Assembly: GCA_013329865.1 (NCBI GenBank)
Contig: DUJJ01000099.1
Coordinates: 1 to 8,178 of the forward strand
Direction of reading: 5' to 3'
DNA length: 8,178 bases
Source: Candidatus Poseidoniaceae archaeon
Lineage (GTDB): Archaea > Thermoplasmatota > Poseidoniia > Poseidoniales > Poseidoniaceae
A model generated the notes under the pieces. That model had not been told where the DNA came from, did not search any database, and was given only the letters and a program-made list of their open reading frames with translations. Numbering within the stretch: position 1 is the first letter of the stretch; every line of letters starts with the position of its first letter. The position numbers were made by a program, and so were the translations under genes. Positions 1-6,054 of the stretch are shown in pieces.

Positions 1-65
1 TTCTCTTTTGATAATTATCTCTGATTAGCGAACCTTTGATGACCTATGCCTAATGCCCTCAACTC

Positions 66-1472
66 ATGAGCAATTATGTCCCAACCCATTACCGCACCCA
101 CACTCTTGGTGAAATTCAGAGCAAGGGTGCAGATTTGCTTGATACAGTTGTCACAGTTGCCGGATTTATGGAGGCCAATCGGGGCAAAGGAGCAATTTGT
201 TTTGTCGATTTGCGCGACGGTACTGGAAAGACGCAAATTTTCCTCAAGGCAGACAATGTAGGTGCAGATGCACTCGATATGGTGCAACGGATGACTCGAG
301 AGTCAACCTTACAGTTCACTGGAAAAGTTAGTGAAAAGCGTCCGCCAAAACTCAAAGATGGAGAGACTCCACCACCGCCTAGCTACGAAGTTGTAGCAGA
401 TTCTGTAACCGTGATTGCCAAGGCCGAAGCCCCATTACCTCTAGGTATTACCGATACCGTCCATGTTGAGCTAGATACCAGACTTGACAACAGATTTCTC
501 GACCTAAGGAGAGCTCACATCGCGGCGATGTTTAGATTGCGAGGCAAAGTGCTGCAGTATGGTAGAGAAGCACTGATCAATGAGGGATTCTTTGAAACTC
601 ATACACCAAAGATAGTTGCTACTGCAACTGAAGGCGGCACCGACTTATTCCCAATGCAGTATTTTGATACACCTGCATTCCTAAATCAATCGCCACAGTT
701 ATTCAAGCAACTTTGTATGTCTGGCGGCCTTGAGCGCGTTTTCGAAATTGGTCCTGCGTTTAGAGCTGAGAAGCATGACACTTACCGACACCTTAACGAA
801 TTCATCTCATTCGACATCGAATGTTCATGGTCAACAGATGACGACGTGATGGGAGTTCTCGAACGAATGATACATCATATGTGGCGGTCAATTGCCGAAG
901 ATGAAGAATCTCAATCATACATTGCTACAATAAACGATTATCGAACGAGCAAGGGTGAAGATGCGGTCGAAGTAATCGTCCCGGAACTGCCGTTCCCGAG
1001 AGTTTCATATTGCGATGCAATCAGAATAATTCAAGAAAAAGGTGGTAACATCAAATGGGGTGATGATATCGACGCTGAAAATTCCGACTTACTGGCAGAG
1101 GACCTGCCGCAATTTTATTTCTTACCACGCTGGCCAATGGCGCTTAAACCATTTTACATACATCATGTTGCTGGTGAAGATGGGTCAACCGGTGCTCAAT
1201 TGAGTCGCGGATTTGATCTCAACTTTGGTCGTGATGAGTTAACCTCAGGTGGACAACGAGAGCATCGAATGGATGTGTTGATTGATAACCTGAAGAAAAT
1301 GGATTTAGATCCTGAGGAATTCGAATTTTATGTTGCTGGTTTCAGACATGGGGTTCCACCACACGCAGGTTGGGGCTTGGGTGTGGAACGAATACTGATG
1401 AAATTGACTGGAGCAAAGAATGTCAGAGAAACTGTGCTGTTTCCGCGCGATAGAAAGCGAGTTAGTCCTTAG
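66..1472 (+). CDS. aspS: Aspartyl-tRNA synthetase, archaeal type
   Basis: Charges tRNA with aspartate in the cytoplasm (class II synthetase). The 468-residue protein has an N-terminal OB-fold anticodon-binding domain (about 1-120) and a class II catalytic core (about 135-468). Visible landmarks are LDTRLDNRFLDLRR (136-149), motif 1 around GFFETHTPKI (174-183), ATATEGGTDLFP (185-196), the QSPQLFKQ segment (208-215), motif 2 from FEIGPAFRAE to RHLNEF (226-246), SGGQREHR (394-401), motif 3 GWGLGVERIL (435-444) and the terminal LFPRDRKR. There is no bacterial GAD domain, so this is the archaeal/eukaryotic form. Some archaeal enzymes are non-discriminating and also charge tRNA-Asn; which type this is cannot be settled here. 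A proline/lysine-rich insertion lies at 91-106 in the OB fold. No Shine-Dalgarno precedes the ATG; the start is chosen because YRTHTLGEI matches the usual N-terminus. Confidence 0.97.
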   Translation: MSNYVPTHYRTHTLGEIQSKGADLLDTVVTVAGFMEANRGKGAICFVDLRDGTGKTQIFLKADNVGADALDMVQRMTRESTLQFTGKVSEKRPPKLKDGETPPPPSYEVVADSVTVIAKAEAPLPLGITDTVHVELDTRLDNRFLDLRRAHIAAMFRLRGKVLQYGREALINEGFFETHTPKIVATATEGGTDLFPMQYFDTPAFLNQSPQLFKQLCMSGGLERVFEIGPAFRAEKHDTYRHLNEFISFDIECSWSTDDDVMGVLERMIHHMWRSIAEDEESQSYIATINDYRTSKGEDAVEVIVPELPFPRVSYCDAIRIIQEKGGNIKWGDDIDAENSDLLAEDLPQFYFLPRWPMALKPFYIHHVAGEDGSTGAQLSRGFDLNFGRDELTSGGQREHRMDVLIDNLKKMDLDPEEFEFYVAGFRHGVPPHAGWGLGVERILMKLTGAKNVRETVLFPRDRKRVSP

Positions 1473-1708
1473 GCACCAAATGTGTTTCACCCACTGTTCA
1501 TTATCCCAGCAGTAGAAAGTCCCATCACTCATTTTACGCCAGCGTGGTGCCTGTCTGATTAATTTCCCTCTATCAGCGGCCGAGTTACCGCAAGAACTGT
1601 TGTCAAAATCAGATAATTTAAGCCGCTTTGGGCCTCATCTTATCGTTCTCAGTAGAACCATATTCGATATATTGATTCCGGGTTGGGTCAAATCATGGGG
1701 ATTTCTTG
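1473..1708. other. Gap after aspS with inverted repeat and possible coding relic
   Basis: No convincing intact gene lies here. An 8-bp perfect inverted repeat (AGGCACCA at 1471-1478, TGGTGCCT at 1545-1552) brackets 66 bases, with its left arm starting inside the aspS stop codon. Read on the minus strand, one frame is open from about 1634 down through 1473. It contains a protein-like stretch (PRWRKM, then DGTFYCWDNEQW) before running antisense into aspS. A small hairpin with GCGG/CCGC arms lies at 1576-1591, and AGCGGC (1575-1580) can also pair with GCCGCT (1622-1627). T-rich sequence near 1698-1715 could support termination, but no classical stem plus T-run was found. Confidence 0.4.
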
Positions 1709-1942
1709 TTATTGTCTAATTACATTACCCGCTGAATCTCGCTTGGCTTTTCTGACCTTGGTCGGTGACTTCCGTCGGTTACGACCTGAGTATGTTACAT
1801 AGCGGTGACCGTTGTCGACCAACGGTTTCGACTTTCTCACTCCAAAAGGACCTCTTCTGCGGGGCTGTCTTCCAATACTAACATCACTTTTTGGTTTTAG
1901 CTCATTCACCGGCGTAGTGTTATCAAGGCTCCAGTCAACCAT
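1709..1942 (-). CDS. Small, highly basic hypothetical protein (77 aa)
   Basis: Family not recognised. The 77-residue product is strongly basic, with RQPRRRGPFGVRKSKP at about 25-40 and RNRRKSPTKVRKAKRD at about 54-69. It has no cysteine, no hydrophobic segment and no signal peptide. A charge-rich, probably partly disordered protein of this kind could bind nucleic acid or ribosomes, but that is only inference from composition. In its favour as a gene: it lies on the same strand as the peroxidase gene, 37 bases after that gene's stop, and no better frame covers the stretch. Against it: no clear Shine-Dalgarno, and it is short enough to be a chance frame. Confidence 0.5.
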   Translation of the reverse strand: MVDWSLDNTTPVNELKPKSDVSIGRQPRRRGPFGVRKSKPLVDNGHRYVTYSGRNRRKSPTKVRKAKRDSAGNVIRQ

Positions 1943-1979
1943 GTCTGGTGTTTGGTCATGCAGGGTTTAAACAGTTGTT

Positions 1980-2438
1980 TCAGAAGAAAATCTCTTCCGG
2001 TTTAGTTTGCGGCGAATAGCGTGTCACATTGCCATCAAAATCGATGACAAATTTCTCGAAATTCCACCGTATCGAACCTTCGTGACCATCAACACCTCGG
2101 ATTGCTGTCAAATGTTCGAACAGTTCAGCACGGTTTTGTCCATTGACTTCAATTTTTGCCATTAACGGAAATGTGACGCCATACTTTTCATTAGTAAAAT
2201 CACATATTTGTTGATGACTACCGGGTTCCTGACTACCAAATTGATTACATGGGAAACCTACAACCATTACTTCTGAGTTATTGGAGACTGCCTGCAAATT
2301 GGTATAGTGTCTAGTGAGTCCACATCGACTTGCGACATTTACCACTAGCCACCTTCTCGTACTGTCTGAGCCAAGCGAGCGTAAGGTCTGCGAGTCTCCG
2401 TTCATATCTAAAAATTCAATATCTAACACACTGTGCAT
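1980..2438 (-). CDS. Glutathione peroxidase-family thiol peroxidase (Cys form, compact)
   Basis: Predicted to reduce hydrogen peroxide or lipid hydroperoxides with a thiol donor, probably thioredoxin-like rather than glutathione. Counting from the ATG at 2438 (152 aa), VNVASRCGLT carries the peroxidatic Cys39 in place of selenocysteine. GFPCNQFGSQEPG supplies Cys64 and catalytic Gln70, and WNFEKF supplies Trp125 and Asn126, so the Cys/Gln/Trp/Asn tetrad is complete. The oligomerisation loop of larger family members is missing, and the protein ends about a dozen residues after RYSP, without the usual last helix. The frame also opens at an ATG at 2457-2459, seven codons upstream. The internal start is preferred because MHSVLDIEFLDMNGD matches family N-termini and a TATA-like element sits at the right distance for a leaderless transcript. 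Probably co-transcribed with the small basic gene downstream. Confidence 0.9.
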   Translation of the reverse strand: MHSVLDIEFLDMNGDSQTLRSLGSDSTRRWLVVNVASRCGLTRHYTNLQAVSNNSEVMVVGFPCNQFGSQEPGSHQQICDFTNEKYGVTFPLMAKIEVNGQNRAELFEHLTAIRGVDGHEGSIRWNFEKFVIDFDGNVTRYSPQTKPEEIFF

Positions 2439-2460
2439 ATGTTTTCGTGTTAATTTCATT

Positions 2461-2471
2461 TCTTATACTAT
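2461..2471. promoter_or_regulatory. Candidate TATA element in a divergent gene gap
   Basis: The short space between the peroxidase gene (minus) and the hydrolase gene (plus) holds TCTTATACTAT. Read on the minus strand it is TAGTATAAGA, centred about 27 bases upstream of the ATG at 2438, the usual archaeal TATA-to-start distance for a leaderless mRNA. Read forward, TTATACTA would give a leader of about 24 bases for the hydrolase, with a weak AGG before its ATG. The spacing is seen; the function is inferred. Confidence 0.4.
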
Positions 2472-2517
2472 CGTTTGTCCCAGCAACCATCATAGGTCAT
2501 GAACAACAGGATTAATC

Positions 2518-3264
2518 ATGGCAGTTGACCGCATGCAATGGGGTGCAAAAGAGTGGCAATTTGCTGACCTTTACACGCCTGACGAAGATTCACCATTTTC
2601 AACTGAGCATGGCATCCCGTGCGTGATGCTAATCCACGGCGGATTTTGGAAAGAGGAGTATGACCTTGAACTGATGAAACCAATTGCTGAGGATTTGGCC
2701 GAGGCTGGAATTGCGGCATGGAATGTTGAATTCAAACGGTGGAGTGAGGGTGAACAAGGTGTGTGGATGGACACACTTTCAGACGTTCTACGGGCTTGGG
2801 GGCAATTGGCGTTACTTCCCGGAATTGACGTGATGCGATCGATGGTCATGGGGCACTCAGCAGGGGGACATTTAGCTCTGCTTTTGGCAGCAAAAGGTGA
2901 ACGTAAGCCATGGTTGGCAATCGCCCAATCGCCGATAACCGATTTAGTAGGAGCAGACCACGCAAGACTTTCAGATGATGGTGATGCTGTTAGAAGGTGG
3001 ATTGGTTGTGCACCAGAGGAAAATCCTCAATTGTGGTCAAGGCTTAATCCTGTGGATAACCCTCCAGAATCTCCAGTTTTAATCATTCACGGGGAAGCAG
3101 ATGATGAAGTGCCCATCTCACAGTCAGAAACATATGCCAGAGTAATGAATGCTAAGGGCGCAGACGTGCAAAAATTATGGCTTCCTGGAGACCATTACAC
3201 CATAATTGATGTCGCAAGTGACGACTGGTTGGTTGAACTCAACGCTATTTTAGATTGGTTGTAA
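2518..3264 (+). CDS. Alpha/beta hydrolase (esterase or formamidase-like)
   Basis: A cytoplasmic serine hydrolase of 248 residues. Visible parts are the oxyanion-hole motif HGGFW (40-44), the nucleophile elbow GHSAGG with Ser114 (112-117), the acid in HGEADDEVP (191-199, probably Asp195) and catalytic His226 in GDHYTIID. The HGGFW plus GHSAGG pattern is typical of the carboxylesterase/kynurenine-formamidase branch of the fold, so a small ester, carbamate or formyl-amide is the likely substrate; the exact one cannot be read. No signal peptide is visible. An alternative start lies at codon 6 (2533), and only a weak AGG precedes the chosen ATG. The SDR-like gene follows 37 bases later on the same strand and is probably in the same operon. 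Confidence 0.9.
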   Translation: MAVDRMQWGAKEWQFADLYTPDEDSPFSTEHGIPCVMLIHGGFWKEEYDLELMKPIAEDLAEAGIAAWNVEFKRWSEGEQGVWMDTLSDVLRAWGQLALLPGIDVMRSMVMGHSAGGHLALLLAAKGERKPWLAIAQSPITDLVGADHARLSDDGDAVRRWIGCAPEENPQLWSRLNPVDNPPESPVLIIHGEADDEVPISQSETYARVMNAKGADVQKLWLPGDHYTIIDVASDDWLVELNAILDWL

Positions 3265-3275
3265 TGAATAATAAT

Positions 3276-3289
3276 ATGTCATATGACAT
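3276..3289. promoter_or_regulatory. 14-bp perfect palindrome before the SDR gene
   Basis: ATGTCATATGACAT reads the same on both strands. It fills much of the 37-base gap between the hydrolase and the SDR-like gene and directly abuts the latter's Shine-Dalgarno. A dimeric regulator could bind it, or it could fold at the ribosome site; both are inference from symmetry and position. Confidence 0.35.
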
Positions 3290-3296
3290 GGTGGGG
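3290..3296 (+). promoter_or_regulatory. Shine-Dalgarno site for the SDR-like gene
   Basis: GGTGGGG lies five bases before the ATG at 3302 and supports that start. An in-frame TGA at 3284-3286 rules out an upstream start in the same frame. Confidence 0.55.
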
Positions 3297-3301
3297 TTAA
3301 C

Positions 3302-4117
3302 ATGGACTTACTCAACGATGATTTCCCATTTGCCAAAACCGCCCTCAGTGGCAAGCATGCACTGATTTTCGGTGCGAGCAAAGGCATCGGTGCAGCAACG
3401 GCAAAAGTGATGGCTATGGCAGGGGCGGATGTCACACTTTGTGCCCGCAAAGAAAGCTCACTCGTAGAGGTTGTCAGTCAAATTAATGAGTTTGCAACGG
3501 GAAAAATCGCCTATGCAGTAATTGACTTAGAGAACCTTCCTGCCATTGATAATTTAATTCCAAATATCATTCACGAAAACGGACCTGTGCACATTCTAAT
3601 CAATAACTCGGGCGGACCTCCGGGCGGTCCGCTGCTCGATAATTCCGTAGCGGATTTTGACGCTCCATTCACTAGACACTTGCATGCTGCACACAAAATC
3701 ACTAAACTGCTGGTACCACATATGCAGGAGCAAGGCTACGGCCGCATCATCCAAATAATTTCAACCTCAGTCAGAGAACCAATTCCAAACCTCGGTCTAT
3801 CGAATACTCTGCGCGGGGCTATGGCTAGTTGGGCTAAGTCCCTGTCCCGCGAGTTACCACCATGCATTACAATTAACAATGTCTTACCTGGATTTACTGA
3901 CACCGAGCGATTGGGCAACCTAGCTGACTCTATTAATCAAAAAACTGGTAAGTCACTCGATGAAATACACGAAGGATGGATGGGGCAAGTGCCCATTGAA
4001 CGCTTAGTTGACCCGATGGAGACAGCCTCTGCCATCACCTACCTAGCGTTGCCAGTGGCAGGAGCAATTAGGGGAATATCTCTGGCAGTCGATGGTGGTC
4101 GATTACGCAGTATATGA
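3302..4117 (+). CDS. SDR-family oxidoreductase, FabG-like, with altered active site
   Basis: A 271-residue Rossmann-fold protein of the short-chain dehydrogenase/reductase family. The cofactor loop is GASKGIG (24-30), the second glycine-rich segment is NNSGGPPGGPL (101-111), and the C-terminus carries the usual GISLAVDGG (258-266). Ser154 occupies the catalytic serine position. The residues 13 and 17 positions later, normally Tyr and Lys of YxxxK, are Ser167 and Arg171 in LSNTLR. The NNxGGPP motif and SNxxR substitution recall the FabG-like SDR subgroup described as lacking a perfect catalytic tetrad (from memory). It may reduce a 3-oxoacyl substrate by a changed mechanism, or bind ligand without classical catalysis. 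The ATG has a good Shine-Dalgarno, and the gene is probably co-transcribed with the upstream hydrolase. Confidence 0.93.
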   Translation: MDLLNDDFPFAKTALSGKHALIFGASKGIGAATAKVMAMAGADVTLCARKESSLVEVVSQINEFATGKIAYAVIDLENLPAIDNLIPNIIHENGPVHILINNSGGPPGGPLLDNSVADFDAPFTRHLHAAHKITKLLVPHMQEQGYGRIIQIISTSVREPIPNLGLSNTLRGAMASWAKSLSRELPPCITINNVLPGFTDTERLGNLADSINQKTGKSLDEIHEGWMGQVPIERLVDPMETASAITYLALPVAGAIRGISLAVDGGRLRSI

Positions 4118-4118
4118 C

Positions 4119-5081
4119 TCATCGATACAAATCGAACCAAACCGGATAATGGTCAGATACACTCGTGTTGGTGATCGATGTGTCTATACCCCAAGTACCG
4201 ACTAATCTGCCGTTAAGATCTTCAATAGTGATAATTCTATCATAAGCACAGTCTGTAGAAGAAACTGTTGTATCGGCAATATCATTTACAAGCCAGTTGT
4301 ATTGTGGTAGACGTAGTGGTGACTCCCACAATTCCTGGGCAGTTGCGTAACTACAATCAGCATTAAGATCGCCCAACAAGATTACATCTGTTTCATCTGA
4401 GTTGTTTTCTTGATAACTTTGGATTACTTCATGTAGAGCGTCAATCTCAGCCAGCGCAGAAGCGGGTTTAGTGTGGATGGTGAACAGAGTAAAATCAAAA
4501 CCTGAGCTATTACCACTAGCATTGAGTAATTCAAATTGTGTGAAATAAGGCTCGCGCTGGAAATAATCATTAGCTGAATCATTGAATAATTGACCTTCAC
4601 CTATTTCTCGAAATACAGTTCTATTGTAGTAGTAAGCGTATTGTTCTTGGGAGGATTGATCGTCTGCTTGGTTCCCACTCCGTACGCTCAATGACATATT
4701 CCAAAAATTCCCCGACGCATTATTCAACTCAGTTAGAAAGTCATATGGAACTATTTCATCAATATCTTTTATTTCTTGGATTGCGACTAAATCATATTGT
4801 AAAACCGTGTCAACTAATTGAGATACTATGTCTGGCTTGCCCATTTTTGTTTTGCCAAAAACCTTGATGTTGAAGGTCGCAATTCGTGCAACTTCTGTCC
4901 GATTTAATTGGGGAATTTCTCTGCCGAGAACCTCCTCATCATCTTCGGTTTGGGGTTCAGGCTCAACGAAGACAAAGACGGTATTATCCTCCTGATGGAC
5001 CATCAAATGAATGGTCATTGGGGCGAGAATCAAAATTGCTACCAAGCTCAACGCCTGAAGGTAGCCATCCATCGAACCCAT
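4119..5081 (-). CDS. Membrane-anchored or secreted DNase I-type nuclease
   Basis: A 320-residue member of the exonuclease/endonuclease/phosphatase fold, closest by eye to animal DNase I; predicted to cleave DNA outside the membrane. Residues 7-28 form a hydrophobic anchor or uncleaved signal, then an acidic linker (about 40-50) and the nuclease domain (64-320). Aligned to bovine DNase I: FNIKVFGKTKM (70-80); IQE with Glu103 (E39); EQYAYYY with Glu146 (E78); TIHTKP with His203 (H134); GDLNADCSY with Asp238, Asn240 and Cys243 (D168, N170, C173); ADTT onward with Cys278 and Asp281 (C209, D212); SDHYPVWF with Asp310 and His311 (D251, H252). The structural disulfide pair and most of a calcium site (Asp270, Thr272, Ser274, Thr276) are present. 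Nine N-x-S/T sequons fit a surface location. An alternative start is Met4 (5072). It is convergent with the SDR gene. Confidence 0.93.
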   Translation of the reverse strand: MGSMDGYLQALSLVAILILAPMTIHLMVHQEDNTVFVFVEPEPQTEDDEEVLGREIPQLNRTEVARIATFNIKVFGKTKMGKPDIVSQLVDTVLQYDLVAIQEIKDIDEIVPYDFLTELNNASGNFWNMSLSVRSGNQADDQSSQEQYAYYYNRTVFREIGEGQLFNDSANDYFQREPYFTQFELLNASGNSSGFDFTLFTIHTKPASALAEIDALHEVIQSYQENNSDETDVILLGDLNADCSYATAQELWESPLRLPQYNWLVNDIADTTVSSTDCAYDRIITIEDLNGRLVGTWGIDTSITNTSVSDHYPVWFDLYR

Positions 5082-5166
5082 GGGTAGCCCAAATCGGTGT
5101 GTGTTATCAAGATTTATTGTTTGACACCTTGCAAGAAGTTATTCGTAAGAGGTTTGACGGTGTGCC
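5082..5166. promoter_or_regulatory. Divergent promoter region, nuclease gene and TPR gene
   Basis: These 85 bases separate two genes that point away from each other, so both promoters should lie here or slightly inside the genes. On the minus strand AATAAATC (5111-5118) is a weak TATA candidate about 30 bases before the nuclease start. On the plus strand GAGGT (5149-5153) is a Shine-Dalgarno-like site, 13 bases from the TPR ATG and so further than ideal. No strong palindrome or repeat was seen. Confidence 0.3.
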
Positions 5167-6003
5167 ATGAACGGGGAGGTTAGCCCAGAACAAGCCGAGC
5201 GCATCATCACAATGCTAACCGAAGGTGCTGCTATTGAAAATGTCAATGCACCGTTGGCATTGCGCCTAATTCCTCTTGCTGAGGAATTAGAAAATCTTGA
5301 TTTGGTTGAACGACTGCTAAAACACGCAGAAAAGTCTGCAATAGATGAAATAGAATCTGGTTGGGTAAAATTTGAAACGTTACGATGGGAAAAATCTCCT
5401 GTCGACGCATTTGTTGAACTAGCCGCAACTGTCGAAAAAGTCGAAGCCGGGAAACCATTAGCGGCAGCTGTTTTACATCATGTTGGGCTAATGTATCTCA
5501 GCATGGAAGAGTTTGACGAGTGCATGGTATTTACCACTCGGTCGATGAGGATAAGAGAAGAACTCGCTGACCAACCCGGATTGGTGTATAGTTTAGCGGT
5601 ATTAGAGGCCTGCGAGAAGCGACAAAATAAGCACGATTCCGCACTGATTCACGGCACGCGCCGCCTAGAAATTCTGACGCAATTAGGCGATCGTGAAGGA
5701 TTGATGGAGTCGATGGCTGACGTTGCACACACTCAAGCCACCGTAGGTAATTTGGATGCCGCTATCGACCTGTATACTCAATCGCTTGAGTTATCTAACG
5801 AACTAGAGGATGTTTCTGGTCAATTTGTGGCGCGTTGGGGTTTGGCCGATATCGCTGAAATTCAAGGCGATTACCAAACAGCTATGCTTCACCTTTCGGA
5901 TTGCTTGCATTCTTTCATTGCGTTTGGCCTACCTGCGCCAACACCAATTAGGGAGCGACTCGATGCCTTGACAAATCTAGAGACACCAAAAGGCGACGAA
6001 TAA
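5167..6003 (+). CDS. TPR-repeat protein, cytoplasmic
   Basis: A 278-residue, almost wholly helical protein with no signal or membrane segment. From about residue 99 it contains four helical-hairpin units of 40 residues (99-138, 139-178, 179-218, 219-258). The first three end in matching turns: ADQPG, GDREG, EDVSG. The third unit is the clearest, with GNLDAAIDLYTQSLELSNEL (194-213) fitting the TPR pattern. A 40-residue period rather than 34 is known from LGN-, kinesin-light-chain- and regulator-associated TPRs, which bind peptides or partner proteins. The region before residue 98 is helical and may hold degenerate repeats. No enzymatic motif is visible, so a scaffold role is inferred. The ATG at 5167 is the only plausible start after the in-frame TGA at 5155-5157. 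The flavin oxidoreductase gene follows after 51 bases. Confidence 0.85.
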   Translation: MNGEVSPEQAERIITMLTEGAAIENVNAPLALRLIPLAEELENLDLVERLLKHAEKSAIDEIESGWVKFETLRWEKSPVDAFVELAATVEKVEAGKPLAAAVLHHVGLMYLSMEEFDECMVFTTRSMRIREELADQPGLVYSLAVLEACEKRQNKHDSALIHGTRRLEILTQLGDREGLMESMADVAHTQATVGNLDAAIDLYTQSLELSNELEDVSGQFVARWGLADIAEIQGDYQTAMLHLSDCLHSFIAFGLPAPTPIRERLDALTNLETPKGDE

Positions 6004-6054
6004 TTTCCGCATCGATTATGGCCTAAGAACATCTGGCGAGTATAGTGGCAGGCT

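Noticed and set aside
10..19. GATAATTATC palindrome upstream of aspS as promoter or operator.
   Set aside because: Short, AT-rich and about 50 bases from the start; too weak to annotate with only 65 upstream bases visible.
15..287. A 90-codon minus-strand frame at the window start.
   Set aside because: Mostly antisense to aspS and without recognisable protein features.
1305..1532. A 75-codon minus-strand frame as a full gene.
   Set aside because: Over two thirds of it is antisense to the conserved end of aspS; only the part outside aspS is kept, as a possible relic.
1471..1552. A tRNA-sized segment closed by an 8-bp stem, considered as a tRNA gene on either strand.
   Set aside because: No T-loop GGTTCRA-type sequence and no plausible D or anticodon arms were found.
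3612..3632. A 7-bp GC-rich hairpin (GCGGACC / GGTCCGC).
   Set aside because: It lies inside the SDR gene and is explained by codons for the conserved Gly/Pro motif GGPPGGP.
4886..5170. A 94-codon plus-strand frame ending in an ATGA overlap with the TPR start.
   Set aside because: Most of it is antisense to the well-supported nuclease gene, its sequence lacks domain character, and the ATGA overlap can arise by chance.
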